The notes under the pieces: generated by a model
The model's database searches: none
What the model was told of the DNA's origin: nothing
Seen by the model: only the letters and a program-made list of their open reading frames with translations
Position numbers and translations under genes: made by a program
NCBI GenBank assembly: GCA_002224055.1
Contig: AZLU01000016.1
Span: 1 to 64,000 of the forward strand
Direction: 5' to 3'
Length of the DNA: 64,000 nucleotides
Source of the DNA: Pezizomycotina sp. ARF18
Lineage: Eukaryota; Ascomycota
In this document: positions 11,611 to 23,720 of the stretch, piece by piece
Position numbering within the stretch: the first letter of the stretch is position 1
How the letters are laid out: each line of letters begins with the position of its first letter

Positions 11611-12570
11611 GATGCGAAGATTGAATTTCTTCTTTGCTGGTTCACGATTAGCTAATAATACCTATACCTACGCGCTTTGTATACCTATTTTCTTGTATTA
11701 CTCCTCATGCAGAGGGATTTTCCGTTGGCACCCGCGCCGGCTAGCCAGCTGCAGTGGAGCATCCTCATTTCATCACATCGGTTAACTCAATGATTCTATA
11801 ATTCGTATCATATGGTCCTCGATTCGGTATTGTTAAAGCCGTGATATTCATTTCAAGCGTTGCTGGACGATCCTGCCTCATTGTCTCAGCAATATCCGTA
11901 CAGTTTCGTTGATATCATAGACTTTACCGCCTTATCTAGCGAACGCTTGAGTATCAACCGATTTTTTGCGGGATTCCGAAGAATTTTCTAAGGTGTGCAA
12001 AGTTCGAACAATCAAAGGGGATTTGCGTTTGGATGAGTGTTTAAACGCGTTTTTTGGTTTGGCGGGGAATCTCGGCCGATAACCGGACTTAACGGGGTTC
12101 CTCTCATCTCACCACAACGCCAACCTGTTCGTAATCACACACAGGGATGAACGGTCGAGCTTGTTTTCCAGATTTGCCTAATGGACCACGACGAAGCCCC
12201 TCGAACCCACTTGGATCGCGAAAGCGGATAGTTTCTTGTGCTCCCGCCGTGTATGCTCGCCAAACGGTGCGTGTTTACGACCGGTCCCCCGATACTCAAA
12301 TGTTGTCACGATGAAGCCGTCGAAGGGGTTTGGAGGCGTTGCATCGTGCAATGAGTTATTCCGAAAGTGTTGTGGCTTTAGCCGTGCTTTATAGTTTGCC
12401 GCTAACTTAACTCCGTTCACCGCGAACGCGCAAACGCGAAATGGCGCGGGGAAAACACCACTATCGCGGTCTCGACCGCTTGCGACATTAGACTTTTAGA
12501 GTCGTCCTATGTATGTTGTGATCCCTCTCGAGACCACAGACAAAGTCTCTGACTGAGACCTCTCGACTTC
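11611..12570. other. Intergenic, 3' flank of F-box gene and upstream region of NmrA-like gene
   Basis: No gene is supported. An 80-codon minus frame at 12178-12420 has no family signal. Confidence 0.4.
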
Positions 12571-12577
12571 TATATAT
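12571..12577 (+). promoter_or_regulatory. TATA box of the NmrA-like gene
   Basis: TATATAT lies 167 nt upstream of the ATG at 12738 and is followed by a C/T- and A-rich leader with several TCA-type start-like motifs, a usual fungal core promoter layout. Confidence 0.45.
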
Positions 12578-12737
12578 TGAGAGCTGAACTCCAGACGAAG
12601 CTCAATTCATCCATCATTCAATCAACTCGTTCACATACGTTCTCATACAATCGATCATAAATTCCTTCTAAGTGTGAACATTCGTTCCTTCATCGTACAA
12701 ACCTTTTCGCTTTCAAGCAAATCAACTTAATAACAAA

Positions 12738-13814
12738 ATGTCGCAGCGGTACGCAAGCCAGCAAGGCGCAGACTACAAAACTACATTGAGAACATTGCCA
12801 TTGTCGGCGTAAGTGGAACATCTTCAATCCGACTAGGTCGTCGAAAACGATCACAAAGCTAACTTGTTTTTCGCTTTCGAATTAGGCCGGCGGTAATGTC
12901 GGAAAATACATAACCAAGGCTCTCGTTGCGACCGGCAAACACAAGGTCACTGCCATTACCCGGCCCGATAGCACGAGCTCGATCCCGGAAGGCACTATCG
13001 TCAAGAAGGTCGATTATTCCGGAGATGACCTATCGGCGCTCGTCGATGCCCTCCGAGGCCAAGACGCACTCATCATCACCATGGGTGTGATGGCCGAGAA
13101 TGACCCCCAGAAAAAGCTTATCCAGGCCGCAATCGAAGCCAAGGTACCCTGGGTTGTCCCGAACGAATTCGGCCCGGACGGCACTGAGGAGAAGCTTGGC
13201 GAAGACACCCTCCTCGGCCCGCGTGCGAAGGCTTACCGCCAGCAGATTGAGCAAGGGGGGATCAGCTGGGTCGAACCGGCCTGCGGCTTTTGGTACGAGT
13301 ACAGTCTTGCCGGTGGCGCCGGTAGGTACGGCTTCGACATGGACAAAAAGACAGTACTCTTCTACGACGACGGAAAGAAGAAAATCAACACAAGCACATG
13401 GCCACAAGTCGGTCGGGGTGTCGCCGCATTCTCTCTCTTAAAGTTCTCCCCGAGGATGCGAACGACGATGCTACCAAGACGATATCGCACTACAAGAATA
13501 AATACTTCCACATTACATCCTTCAGGGTCAGCCAGCAGGACATGCTCGATTCGGTTTTGCGGGTAACGAAGACGAGCCGGGACGATTGGACGATCACAAG
13601 CAAACCAGCGAAGGATGTCTACGAACAAAGCAAGCAGATTGTTTTCTCGGGCGATAGACGAGCGTTCGCTTCGATGCTCTACTCGAGGGCGTTCTACAAT
13701 GACGGGAGCATGGATTGGGAAGCTAAGATTATTAACGATAAATTAAGTTTGCCAAAGGAGGACTTGGATGAGCTCACTAAATCTGCTTTGGAAATGAAGG
13801 CCTCTTGGCACTAG
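12738..13814 (+). CDS. NmrA-like / isoflavone reductase-like NAD(P)-binding protein
   Basis: The start at 12738 gives MSQRYASQQGADYK. One base is apparently missing in the following A-run, after which the frame reads NYIENIAIVG. Intron 12809-12885 (GTAAGT...TTAG, 77 nt) splits the dinucleotide-binding motif, completed by AGGNVGKYITKAL. Then come DALIITMGVMAE, VPWVVPNEFGPDG and GFWYEYSL, typical of the NmrA/CipA-type reductase family (PF05368/PF13460). A second slip in a TC-rich run at about 13430 moves the frame to LSLKVLPEDAND, which continues to the stop at 13814. Spliced length would be about 330 residues, normal for the family. These proteins bind NAD(P)(H) and either reduce small aromatic substrates or act as redox sensors; the substrate cannot be read from the sequence. 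Confidence 0.85.
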
Positions 13815-15110
13815 GGAACTATACTAGCTAGATGTAACCTAAAAATTTGTTTCTTAAAGGATTAAAATTATCATGGCTCGTTATAGGAATTGTTAAATCA
13901 TTGTATTCTCTTTTTTTAAGCTGGTTATGTTTCTTAAATTGTTAGTTAAGCTGCCTATCATTGAGATCATTCATAACTTTCCAAAAGGATCAAAACATTT
14001 AGAATTGAAAGATCTAATTAACCAGAGACTGGCGGCATCGAGGTAAACGGTTCAACGACTTGTCGCACCAAATAACCCGTAGTACGAGAGGCTTTACAAG
14101 CTAGGTATAATGAGCTAGATGCTCAGAACGAGTCGCTTATCGTTCCACCGCTCATCTCGGAGAGAAAATACTCGGTAGTTGGAAAGAAGATATTTCTGCG
14201 GAAATATTCTAAAAAAAAGCACTCCACCCTGTTGAGGTAAAATTCGCTTGGTCCCTGGTTGGGCAACCCACCACTAGTAATCGCAAGGGTCCTCTATCGG
14301 AGGAAACCTTCCTAATCTTTGAAGAAATTCGCGAATTTCGATTATTTATAGCATACGAAATCGCCCGGCTTTTATCACCCTGTCCTTGGCCTTCGGTGAC
14401 ATCCATATTTCGTAGCTATATTTAGACGAGTCTCGTTGTTCATTATACCGACAACACCACCAGCCCGCCCAGAATTTTCTCTCCGCTGACTCGAGAAACC
14501 CCTAAACTGTATATACCTTATAACCATCTGAGAGGATTGGAATATGTTTTTTGCCAGGTTAGTTGCGTAATATTGATGCAGAAACGAACGCTTAATCGAG
14601 GAACCAAGAAGCAGAACGGGATCCATGCGGAGATGTTCTCCGTCGATCCCTGTCTCCTTCTAGCACTTTTCTTCTCCTCCCATGCCAGCTCCACTTTGAA
14701 GCCTTATATGCTCTCTGGTTCGCTTAATGGAAGCCACCGGATCCGACTCTGAACGCTGTCAAAAGTGACGGCTAGGATGTTCACTTTGGCACGGTGACAT
14801 TTAATGTGGTCATTTGAGCATAAATCGTTCTGTCTTTTATTTTCCAGAATTACTTTGTTTGGAAGCTATGGTGCCATAAACATCCGATTTGTACTGCCAT
14901 TGCGAGCCGGGAAATCCTTCCGCGTTGTTTCTTGCGTCAAATACTCGTTGGTAATCGTGAGATCCAAGATCGATATTCTTATTTTTGCGATCCTGTATCC
15001 AAAGTGCGCAATTGCCGAATGTCACATCAAGGCTCGCGACGGTAACTTGTAGTCATGATTGTCATATTCATCATCATTCCGCATGCCGCGGGATTGAAGA
15101 GTCTTCGTTG
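13815..15110. other. Intergenic, nothing supported
   Basis: AT-rich downstream of the NmrA-like gene. Several open frames of 60-85 codons on both strands show no family signal or splice structure. Confidence 0.4.
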
Positions 15111-15117
15111 TATATAA
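15111..15117 (+). promoter_or_regulatory. TATA box of the small secreted protein gene
   Basis: TATATAAAG is 149 nt upstream of the ATG at 15260, followed by a C/T/A-rich leader with a CAATCGACA start context. Confidence 0.55.
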
Positions 15118-15259
15118 AGACAATTACATCCATCGTCAATGTGCTCTCCTCATCTTCATCAAGCAATTAGCTCTTTACACTTTTACTACATTCGCTACCT
15201 CCAAACATTCACTCAGCTTTTAAAGCCTATTACAATCGTTCCCTAAACATCAATCGACA

Positions 15260-15965
15260 ATGCTCGTCAAATCCGTCGCCGCTGTATCCCTCTTCGCCTG
15301 CGCCTTGGCCGCTCCGGCTCAGCTCGAGGCCCGCGCTGGGCTCACCCAGACCTTCTTCCCGTGGCTCCTCGTTCCCATCAGGGAGGACACCCGGATACCG
15401 CCTACGGAACTCAGTACACCGTAGACATCTCCTACGACCCTAAGAAGTCGAACCGCGTCGACACCCTCGTCGCTTTCTACAACTCCGTCCCGGCCGCTGA
15501 CGGGCAGAAGTGCTCTCTACAATTCAACCTTGCCAAAGAGTGAGTAATAATCCCATTGTTCCCTCGAAGAATAGCCCGTTAACGTATTCAAATAGGGCAC
15601 CCACCAGCTGGAGCGTAACTGGCTCTCACAAGTTCGAATTGTCGAGCTCGGCGGACCGGTTGAGCAGATTAACACCTATAACAAGTCCCCGGCCTACGCA
15701 AAAGTCGTAGCACCGTTTCCGTCGATGCTGCCGGCGGTGCTGGAGTTGTCAACGCTCCAATTCAGTGCAAGCAGGGCCGCATCGACTACGCCTTAAGGAA
15801 GGCCGGCTGGGATGCCGTGAACTTCCACTGGTTTGGTAAGTTTATCCGATTTTCCAGGTTCATACATAGAGTTCATATCATGGGTAGAAACTAACAGGTC
15901 TTCATCCTCGATCAGAAATGAAAACCCCCACCGTTGGTCTCACCTACGTTGTCACCAACGAATAG
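15260..15965 (+). CDS. Small secreted protein
   Basis: The first 20 residues (MLVKSVAAVSLFACALAAPA) form a clear signal peptide, followed by a possible Kex2-type site (EAR). After a frame slip in a C-run at about 15358 the mature region reads VAPRSHQGGHPDTAYG, TQYTVDISYDPKK and LVAFYNSVPAADGQKCSLQF. An intron (GTGAGT...ATAG, about 15540-15595) leads to THQLERNWLSQVRIVELGG. A slip in an A-run at about 15705 leads to STVSVDAAGGAGVV, NAPIQCKQGRIDYAL and NFHWF, and a last intron (about 15836-15915) leads to TPTVGLTYVVTN and the stop. Two cysteines flank a beta-rich core. The pattern recalls But2-domain-like secreted proteins of ascomycetes, but I am not certain of the family. Likely extracellular; role unknown. 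Confidence 0.72.
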
Positions 15966-17671
15966 AGATGACCAAATTCTATAGAATCGATCGTCAATGA
16001 CGAGTCTAATGCAACGCCTCAATCAATGTCTATGAGAGACGCCTTTCATACAACACTTTAGCTTAATGATAATATTTAGTTACCTACCAAATTAAAATAT
16101 AACTTTCCTTATCAATATTAGTGACTTTGCGTCATCGTCTATTCTCGATATGAAATACCTTCACATGTCACGGTGAAAATGCTCCTCTATCAATCCTAGA
16201 AAGATCCATAATTCCAACTACAAGATTTGCGCAATTCTTCATCTTAATCTGCGCAATGCCGGAATCACACGGAAGACAGCCCTGAAAGCGGGGTAACTAG
16301 GCCCTACTGCCACGTCCCTATAAAACCCTGAATATTTTCGTCGTTTACTCGGCATACACCTCCGTGAGTTCGCAATCTATAGCTACACTTACAATGATCC
16401 CTACCGTCTCCGGAACTGCATTACGAGATAAACCGATAGGAAGCGAAAACAACCCTTCCACAAGCTCCTCTTACTTTCCATCTAAAATAGTCCCAGAGTC
16501 GTAGCTCCGTAGTCCGCACCATATAGCACTCCAACCTACAGAGTTCTTGTGCTGTATCGTTATAAGATAAAGGAAGAGCTGTACTTTCAAGGGCCAGCTT
16601 CGGGTCTGCATCACCCTCTGCCACTTTCAAGCTACCGTCTCTTACTTATGGTCACAAGCATATGGGGAGCTAGGAATAAGGAGATTTCGATGCCCTCTCT
16701 ATTCATGTCAATAACTCGCCGATGCCAGGCTAAAGTCTAAAAATAGAGCCAGGCCCATACGTTGACTGCTTTTTGAACTTGGAAGAAGCACCTTGTACGT
16801 AACTTGCGGAGATTTTTCAAATGCCTCACATAGGTTAAGTTATCTGTGCGACATATCAAGGACGGCGCACAACGCGGGGCGAAGTACAGAAATGGAAAAT
16901 TATTTCCCCGAGGCAGTAGTTGTAGATATAGCCCCATTTATTACCTCACAGAGTCCGCATCAATCATAGCGAGACAATGAACGCTAGCTTAACGCCGAAG
17001 GGGAATACACACCCTCAATGTAAATGAATTCGACAAAGCCTGATGTAAGAATTAGACTCGCACATGAGCCCAGCGGCAGGCTTTCACCGTGACACCAACA
17101 GTTATATGATGACTGAGCTTAAAGCCGCTGCCTCCCTTCCATCGGACAAGCATTTCGGCTCTTATAGCCTTCATTTATCTGATCCGAATGACGTTAGGTT
17201 GCTGCTGTACAGAGTCAGCCGCTGATTCACCATCAACTAGGAGCTGGCCCATACAATACTCTTTCACCGATTTACTGCCCTTCTCGGAAAGCAGTGGGCG
17301 TAATTCTTGCGTGCATTCAATGCATTATTGTCAATTAAAATCAGATAATTCGGCCAAGATCATCAGATAAACGGGGCTTTTCGAGGGCGCCTCCTCATTC
17401 TTCGAACCTTTTACGGGTTTCAAAGGATTTCTGGAGAAAGGGATACTGAAACCTCATATCTTCCTATGTAGTCAGAAACTGGTGAATAAAGTGGTAAATA
17501 CGCGAAGAATCGAAACATGAGTGATACTAGCTTGCAGTCACTGCGGCGTCGGTGTATTCCACACTCACTCAATAAATACATGGCAAGATCGAGTTTTGAT
17601 CTGGAAAAGTCTTTGCCTACTTCTAGATGTCAAATATATACAGCCAAGAGTATTGATGCAAATCGATCACG
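15966..17671. other. Intergenic, nothing supported
   Basis: Short open frames on both strands (16421-16630 minus, 16737-16937 minus, 17188-17370 plus) have no family signal. Confidence 0.4.
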
Positions 17672-18150
17672 ATGGCCTCTACGGCATCATCTAGTGCCCC
17701 TTCCGGAGCGGGAAACATCGTGAGTGTCGCAACAATATGTACCGTCATGGCCCTTGTCGTCTTTGGTGCAAGGCTATGGGTAAGACTGCATTTAACACGG
17801 GCGGTGCTGGGCTTCGATGACCGGACGAGTTCGGTGTCGATGGTAAGAGATTTGAAAGTGTTTATTATGATGAGAATGAGATCCATCTTTGCCAATGTCT
17901 CAATATCAGGTATCCCCATGATTTTATCGCCCAATTCTGCTCAGCTAGCTAAATTTCCACTCTCTAATATGTGTTCACAATCAATTGTTTCCTCTCCAAT
18001 AGTGTATAATATCACTTCATCAATGCCGTGTACTATGAATAAACGCGTAAACAGACTTCGTACTTCTCGTTCCCCTTATACTGCTCATGTTCATCGCGGG
18101 CGGGTTTCCACAAGGCACTGTAAAATCGCAATGGTGGAATGCTATGGTTG
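17672..18150 (+). CDS. Rhodopsin-like (PTH11-type) membrane protein, N-terminal part
   Basis: The ATG at 17672 begins a frame with a short polar N-terminus (Ser/Ala/Gly rich), then a first helix, VSVATICTVMALVVFGARLW, and a loop ending VLGFDD. The order helix, Arg-Leu-Trp-x-Arg, Gly-x-Asp-Asp is the N-terminal signature of the fungal rhodopsin-domain (PF20684) membrane protein family. A GTAAGA donor follows at about 17842. Beyond it the expected remaining helices are not clearly present. One hydrophobic stretch (FVLLVPLILLMFIAGG) occurs at about 18058-18105 in another frame. The gene may be truncated or decayed; the 3' boundary is arbitrary. Confidence 0.38.
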
Positions 18151-18356
18151 ACGCCACCGTGACAAGCCTTGATCCGCTGCGACATTTTATCCAATCTAAT
18201 GCGTGTCCTTTCCGACAAAACTCTGCAGTAGTAGTGTGGTAAAAGTCTGGTGGTGTGGCGCATCACATTTATCATACTGCGAAGTACCTGTATCGTTGCT
18301 AGCTCGTCGTTGATTAGAGTAATTTTAAAAGATCGTGCTGAAAAGATACAATACAA

Positions 18357-18530
18357 ATGCTCAAGGTGACGGCCCCATACCACCGGACTTTTGTCCACCC
18401 CCTGTACTGCTTTTGGCTAGCCGTAATGCAGGTACTGTTAGGCAAGGTTATATCTAAGGAAACTATTGAGATCGAGACCCTGGAGATCGTTATCGAACGT
18501 GGAATCATACCTGACAGCCTACCCACCTAG
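18357..18530 (+). CDS. Short membrane-like ORF, unknown
   Basis: A 57-codon frame starts with MLKVTAPYHRTFVHPLYCFW, has one hydrophobic segment and ends in an acidic region (ETIEIETLEIVIERG). It could be the last exon of a membrane protein whose earlier helix is the one at 18058-18105. No family recognised. Confidence 0.22.
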   Translation: MLKVTAPYHRTFVHPLYCFWLAVMQVLLGKVISKETIEIETLEIVIERGIIPDSLPT

Positions 18531-21022
18531 AGTCTCATTTTGCCTTGTTTTATATACCTAAACGTTACATTAGGCAAAGAACGATGAAAAGGATTTCTGT
18601 TCCCCTACTACTATTTATTCGCTAGGGATAGAATCTATAAAAGGAAGTGTGAGAGCTAGTAGTAACCTCGGACGAACCCGAGACCGCATCCTTTAGACAA
18701 TAATCGAGTTATTTATCTCCCGTAATGCGAGGGATGGGTGACCACTGATATCATCATCTTCGAGGCTGATTGTCGCGATTCGCTCTTTTGTTCTGTTGAA
18801 GCAACTGAAACACAATTTATCGGGGGCCCTAAGAGCCGAAGGCTAGAACCGTTGCGGAAAATATACTGAGGATGATATCTTGAATCCTCAAAAGAAATAC
18901 GATGGTGGGCCACTTGAATTGAACGTACTTCTGGTATGATCCGATCCAGGTGCCGTGTTTACCCCTGCAGGAAAATTCCTCGTTTACCAAGAGTCCAGAC
19001 TCAAGGACTGAGGAATTCTTGAACACTGCTCCTTTATCCAACCCGAACGACAAGAGATAGTGGAAAACAAAGGCGCAAACTCTATCTCATCTATTAGTGC
19101 TAATACTTACGATGTTGAAAGAGATACTCAGATTCAAAGGCCCTGATGCAAAGAGAACGAAATATCACGCCGTACTTCTTCATCTGTAAATCCTCTCGGG
19201 TTCTGCGCGCTGATCGCGGCCCTTAGACCCTAACCGGCAAAAAGTGATGAACATATTATAATTTCTATCTGTTATTGAGCTTCGAGCTTTATCCACGCTG
19301 GATGAAATGAAAAACTTGAAGCCTTGAGACACTTGATTTGACTGGGCTCGGTTAGTCTCGCAGGTTTCTTATCACGATGAAAATCAGTATCGAATCCGGA
19401 CTGCCCTGATATCGACGAACGATTCAGGGGCAATACGGGTTAGCTCTGTTTTTCTGCTGCCCCTCCCCTCGCCGTGACTAAAACCTGCAGGCACGTTGAG
19501 AAAAAAAAACCGACCGGCACGCGAGTATTTTATGTGCACAAAATACATACATTACATATGCTTCTACTTCTAATTTACCCACCGGGTTCTGTCTTCAGTC
19601 AAAGCAGATATCGTCGTATCTTTATATACAAAAATAATAGTGTCTCCTTCGGTTTGTTTCTCGTCCGTGAGCTGATGCACGAAGGTTCCCTTATGCACAC
19701 CGCGAGCCACGGGGGCCGCTCTGCATATGGAAGCACATTTTCAAGCCTTCTCCAAGAAACGTCACATGCCTCATACGCCGCTACGGTATCTACCTACCTG
19801 AGTCGGCTTGCTCTTTTACATTATAACAGACGGAGATGTCCAGATCGTACGATGTAATATAAACAACCCGCCGCCTCGTTCTGGTCCGGCCCGCTTCCGC
19901 GTAATTCTCTCGTAAAAATCTCTTTTCTCCTAAACTCTAGATATCAATCAATCAATTGATCCACCAGGCGATATTTTGCTTGAGATTAAACTCCTGTTAG
20001 ATTAAATTTCGCTAAAATTTTAAACAACTATTTTAACGGCTCCATCGGAGCGGACTTCCTTGTGGAGCCTTAAAACAAAAGCGCCTTCATCTTCTGTGAT
20101 TGGCCGGATAAACTGATTTCCTCTCTTGAACTTTCTCTCCTATCCACTCTTTGTGCCTCTCAATCTCTTGACTAAGTCCTTACTCTTTGGCCCTCTACCT
20201 AATAACACTCAAAGGACCTTTCTTGAGCGAACTGTATCCGGAGCGGTGGCTGCATGGATCCTTGAGTATGGAATCTATGGATCCGTGCTCGGAGGAAGTG
20301 GAGCCCCCACAAATGTGATAGGCTGTTTCGGGTTAATCGACGGAGAAAATTTGCGAGCCAGAGCCAGAGTGATTTTCAGCAGAACTCTGCGCTGTGGGGC
20401 GAGTCTGCTTGGACTCACTTGCCGTCGAAGCCAGTCCTCGTTCCGAGCCAGAGCCTTCTTCTCCTCGATTAGTTAGCGGGCTCTGAGGGCAGTTGAGCGG
20501 ATTTGACTCTGGCAGACTCCAGGGACTCAAGCCTTGAGTTTGGGAGGCGTGGGAGGCTAACCCTCAGAGAGGGCTAAAATGACCAAGTCTCCACATCCAT
20601 CTCGTACCCCAGTAAAGTCTGGCCCCTGGTCCTCTGGAGTGAAATTACTTATCTCGCCCAAGACTAAACCAATCTCGCCTTGGCGTATACAAAACTCCGC
20701 TTTTAACCTGTTTGGTGTAGCGATCATGAAGAAACAATTTATAATTCTGCAAGCGTCCGCTTCGCTCTTCATCCTCTTTATCCTCTCGTTAGTTCCCTGT
20801 GAGGCCAGCTTCGAAGTCCCTTCCAATCTCTAAGGGCTCTTATTCGTCGAAGGCTTGTTTTAGTCTCTAATACTCGCAGGGGGTGTCACGACATATCTTG
20901 CATCTACAGCAGACTCGGTTCAACTCAGTAAATCGGTGCGGCAAATAGTATTGTTTTTATACGATCTTTTTCTGTTATCTGGACAAAGGACGGATAAGAC
21001 ACATCTCGACTAGACAACAATC
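18531..21022. other. Long intergenic stretch, nothing firm
   Basis: Frames at 18829-19053 (minus), 19474-19857 (plus) and 20126-20476 (plus) have no family signal. Around 20340-20530 short words built on gagccagag and gactctggc recur in both orientations, so the DNA there could fold locally. No RNA gene recognised. Confidence 0.35.
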
Positions 21023-22450
21023 ATGGAAGTATTCACTTACCGACGTCCTTCGACTTCGAGCACAACCTCGACTGAATCGGCCAGCGCCCGTGCCCGTATC
21101 AGGTTTGAGGTCATCCTCAGGAAGGATTTCCAAGATCCCCCGCCGGGAATACCGGGCAAGCTGAGGTTCGAGAGGGTCGTCAGGAACGAGCTCATGTTTC
21201 CCTGCCGTCTTCGCGACTTCATGAACTACCTACGGTTCGGAGAACACAACGCCGAAAATTTAAAGTTTTACCTCTGGTACATGGACTACACCAAGAGATG
21301 GGAGGCGCTGCCCGAGGAGGAGAAGGCTTTGTGCCCCGAAGGACGAAGGAGAAGTGGAAGAACGTGGTAAAATATTAAAGAGCAAGAAGGCGGCGAGAGC
21401 GACGCTTCCGGATCGAAGGTGGAACTGGAGCATCTCAAGAACCCTGAGTGTATGTGCCTATCTATGTTATACCACCTCGTATTCCCTGCATAATACGTAA
21501 CCGCACCGAACCGGTCCAACTTTAAGATACTAACCGATAATTTTTCTGTCCTGAAGATCAAAAGCACCCCTTCCGCGCCGAAGTCTACCGTATCTGCTCG
21601 CTTTCCTTACGCCCAACGCCCCTCTGGAACTGAACGTGTCAACCTGGGAACGTACGCGTACCCTCGAAGCGCTCGTGCAGACGACTCACCCGATGGCCTT
21701 CCTCCCGTCTTCCAGTCCGTCGATTACCACCTCCGCTACCAGTCCCACCCGAACTTCATCCTCCGCCAGATCTCCCTCTCCCGGCGTAACCCATACCGCG
21801 CCGCCTTCTCCTACTTCTGGTTCCTCTTCCTGTGCCCGCTCGCCATTGTCTCCGTCGTCCTGCTTATCCTCTCGTCGCACTCGCGTTGGTGGCGTATTCT
21901 CTCCGCCGTCTCGTTCTGGTTCGGAGCCTCGCCTTCATGTGCGGCTGGCGTGGCATGTGCGCTCTACTGTTCCTTCAACGCGCTACCATCATCGACCCTT
22001 GGGACGACCCTGACGATTTGCGCTTTCCTTCCACAAGATCGGCTGCAACTGCAAGCACGCCCCATACTGTAACCGTACAGGTGACGAAGAAGCCAAAGAA
22101 AAACCCTACCAGATCATCCCCGGCGGATTTCCCGTCATCGACCCTGGTCACGAAAACATCGGACACGGAAGGTTACGTCTCGGGAACCGACGGGAGAAGG
22201 CAGCGTCATGGACGTGTACCACGACGGCATCGACGTGGACAAGGCAAACATGTACATCAAGGATTGGAACGAGAACAAGACGTTCATGCAGAAGGCCTGG
22301 CCTGCTAACCCGAAAGTCCGGGAGAACGACTTGAGGCGTCTTATGGTCTTGATCTTCATGCAGCACTCATTGATCTCCCTGTTCTTCACTATCATCTTCC
22401 TGGCCGTTACACTTCCGCTACCGTCTTACGGACTTCGTCACCATCACTAA
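21023..22450 (+). CDS. RGS-domain membrane protein, paralogue A
   Basis: Start MEVFTYRRPSTSS at 21023. The RGS domain (regulator of G-protein signalling, accelerates GTP hydrolysis by G-alpha) covers LRFERVVRNEL, LRDFMNYLRFGEHNAENLKF and YLWYMDYTKRWEALPEEEKA at about 21160-21340. After two compensating frame slips and an intron (about 21450-21558) comes YQKHPFRAEVYRI, then LELNVSTWERTRTLEALV, FQSVDYHLRYQSHPNF and a membrane region (FSYFWFLFLCPLAIVSVVLL). The conserved block IIDPWDDPDDL is near 22000, followed by a long polar linker. The tail has DVYHDGIDVDKANMYIKDW and a final helix (LISLFFTIIFLAVTLPLPSY). The domain order matches a fungal RGS-plus-transmembrane family. At least four frame slips at short base runs interrupt the reading. 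Stop at 22450. Confidence 0.85.
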
Positions 22451-23720
22451 AGGTTCGGTCGATGGGTCTACGGCCGTCTTATACTCTATATCCAGGCGTT
22501 TTCAATATTTTTTTCTGATTCCACTTTCACTTCTATTCAATGAGCATTATTCTCCCTCGAGGCGGGTCTATTTGTTTACTGTGGGAGGGCTTTTTGTACT
22601 TTAGGTCAACAGGTGTTTTGGTTTGTTTGGTCGGATAGTAGATAAGGGTTTCACTTGTCTTCGATACTAGATGACCTATTCATCTAGTATTGAATACAGG
22701 CTCGTGTGGTTATCTTTGTATCATTAGCCTAGGAGACAATAAATACTTTTGGTTAACTGTACGATGTGTATTCCTGTATAGGTTTGTATTATATTACGTT
22801 CTATTGGGCTTCTTTCGTATCCCTTTCTTTATCTACAAAGCTATCAAAGTCGGTCCTATCAACAACTCATGTTCTGAAACACCCCGTTCAACGTTCGGTT
22901 CTACCCAGCCGCCGATTAGATATTTACTTCATTCCTCGGCTGGAGGTAGATCTGAGACATGTTGGGTATATTGCAACGTTACAATAGTCTAACGGGTATG
23001 TAAGCTGGATACGAGCTCTCTACTTAATACCGCTCCGCGAGTTTTTCCAGTCGCACTGTAGTCAGCTCAAACATTATGATTCGGTTGATCATGAAGACCT
23101 GTGACACTTAAGGAATGAGGAGCGATGGCGCAGAATAATATTGATATATTGCACATCCGCTGCAACTATCGGGTAGATCCGCGACTTGATGCCCTCGCCC
23201 AATTCCAACTCCAATCTTTGAAATTGCCTCACCCGAGCCAACTTGACAACTCCCCTTCGCGCTCCTTAATATGTATGTTCAACCCTCCTCCGCTGCTGCT
23301 CTAAAAGATTCTAACCTCGGTTTGGATTCATGAATTATTACTCCCTAGAACCATAGTGCAGTTGTTTTCGTCGCTCCTCTCTCGGCACTCTTAGCAGTAT
23401 ACATTCCCATACAACACTCTCCTCGTCTACCAAGTTGCAGACTTATTGCGGGCGTTCACTGGCACCACTGATATGTAACTGAATTCTGGTTGAGGTCAAA
23501 ACTAGGTTCATTGTTTTATCACGGAGGCGGTACATAGTTCACGACCTTGACTCACTATTCTGCGTCCTTCACGTTCACTCTTATACATGCGAACCGTCGA
23601 TCCGATATAGTCGCTTGAGCAAGGGAAAAGAATAGTCCCGCGATCACATTGCGTCACCATGATTGCTGAAATTTCGGTACGAGATTTCCTGGCCCTGACT
23701 TCCAAACTAGCGATTCCGAG
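22451..23720. other. Intergenic, nothing supported
   Basis: Open frames at 22690-22992 (plus) and 23508-23705 (minus) lack family signal; the latter is antisense sequence just past the dehydrogenase stop. Confidence 0.4.

Noticed and set aside
11400-11645. Ser-rich minus ORF opposite the F-box tail
   Set aside because: It is the reverse complement of the acidic repeat and carries no independent signal.
20330-20540. Structured RNA from inverted words around gagccagag
   Set aside because: The repeats are short and imperfect and no long stem could be drawn by eye.
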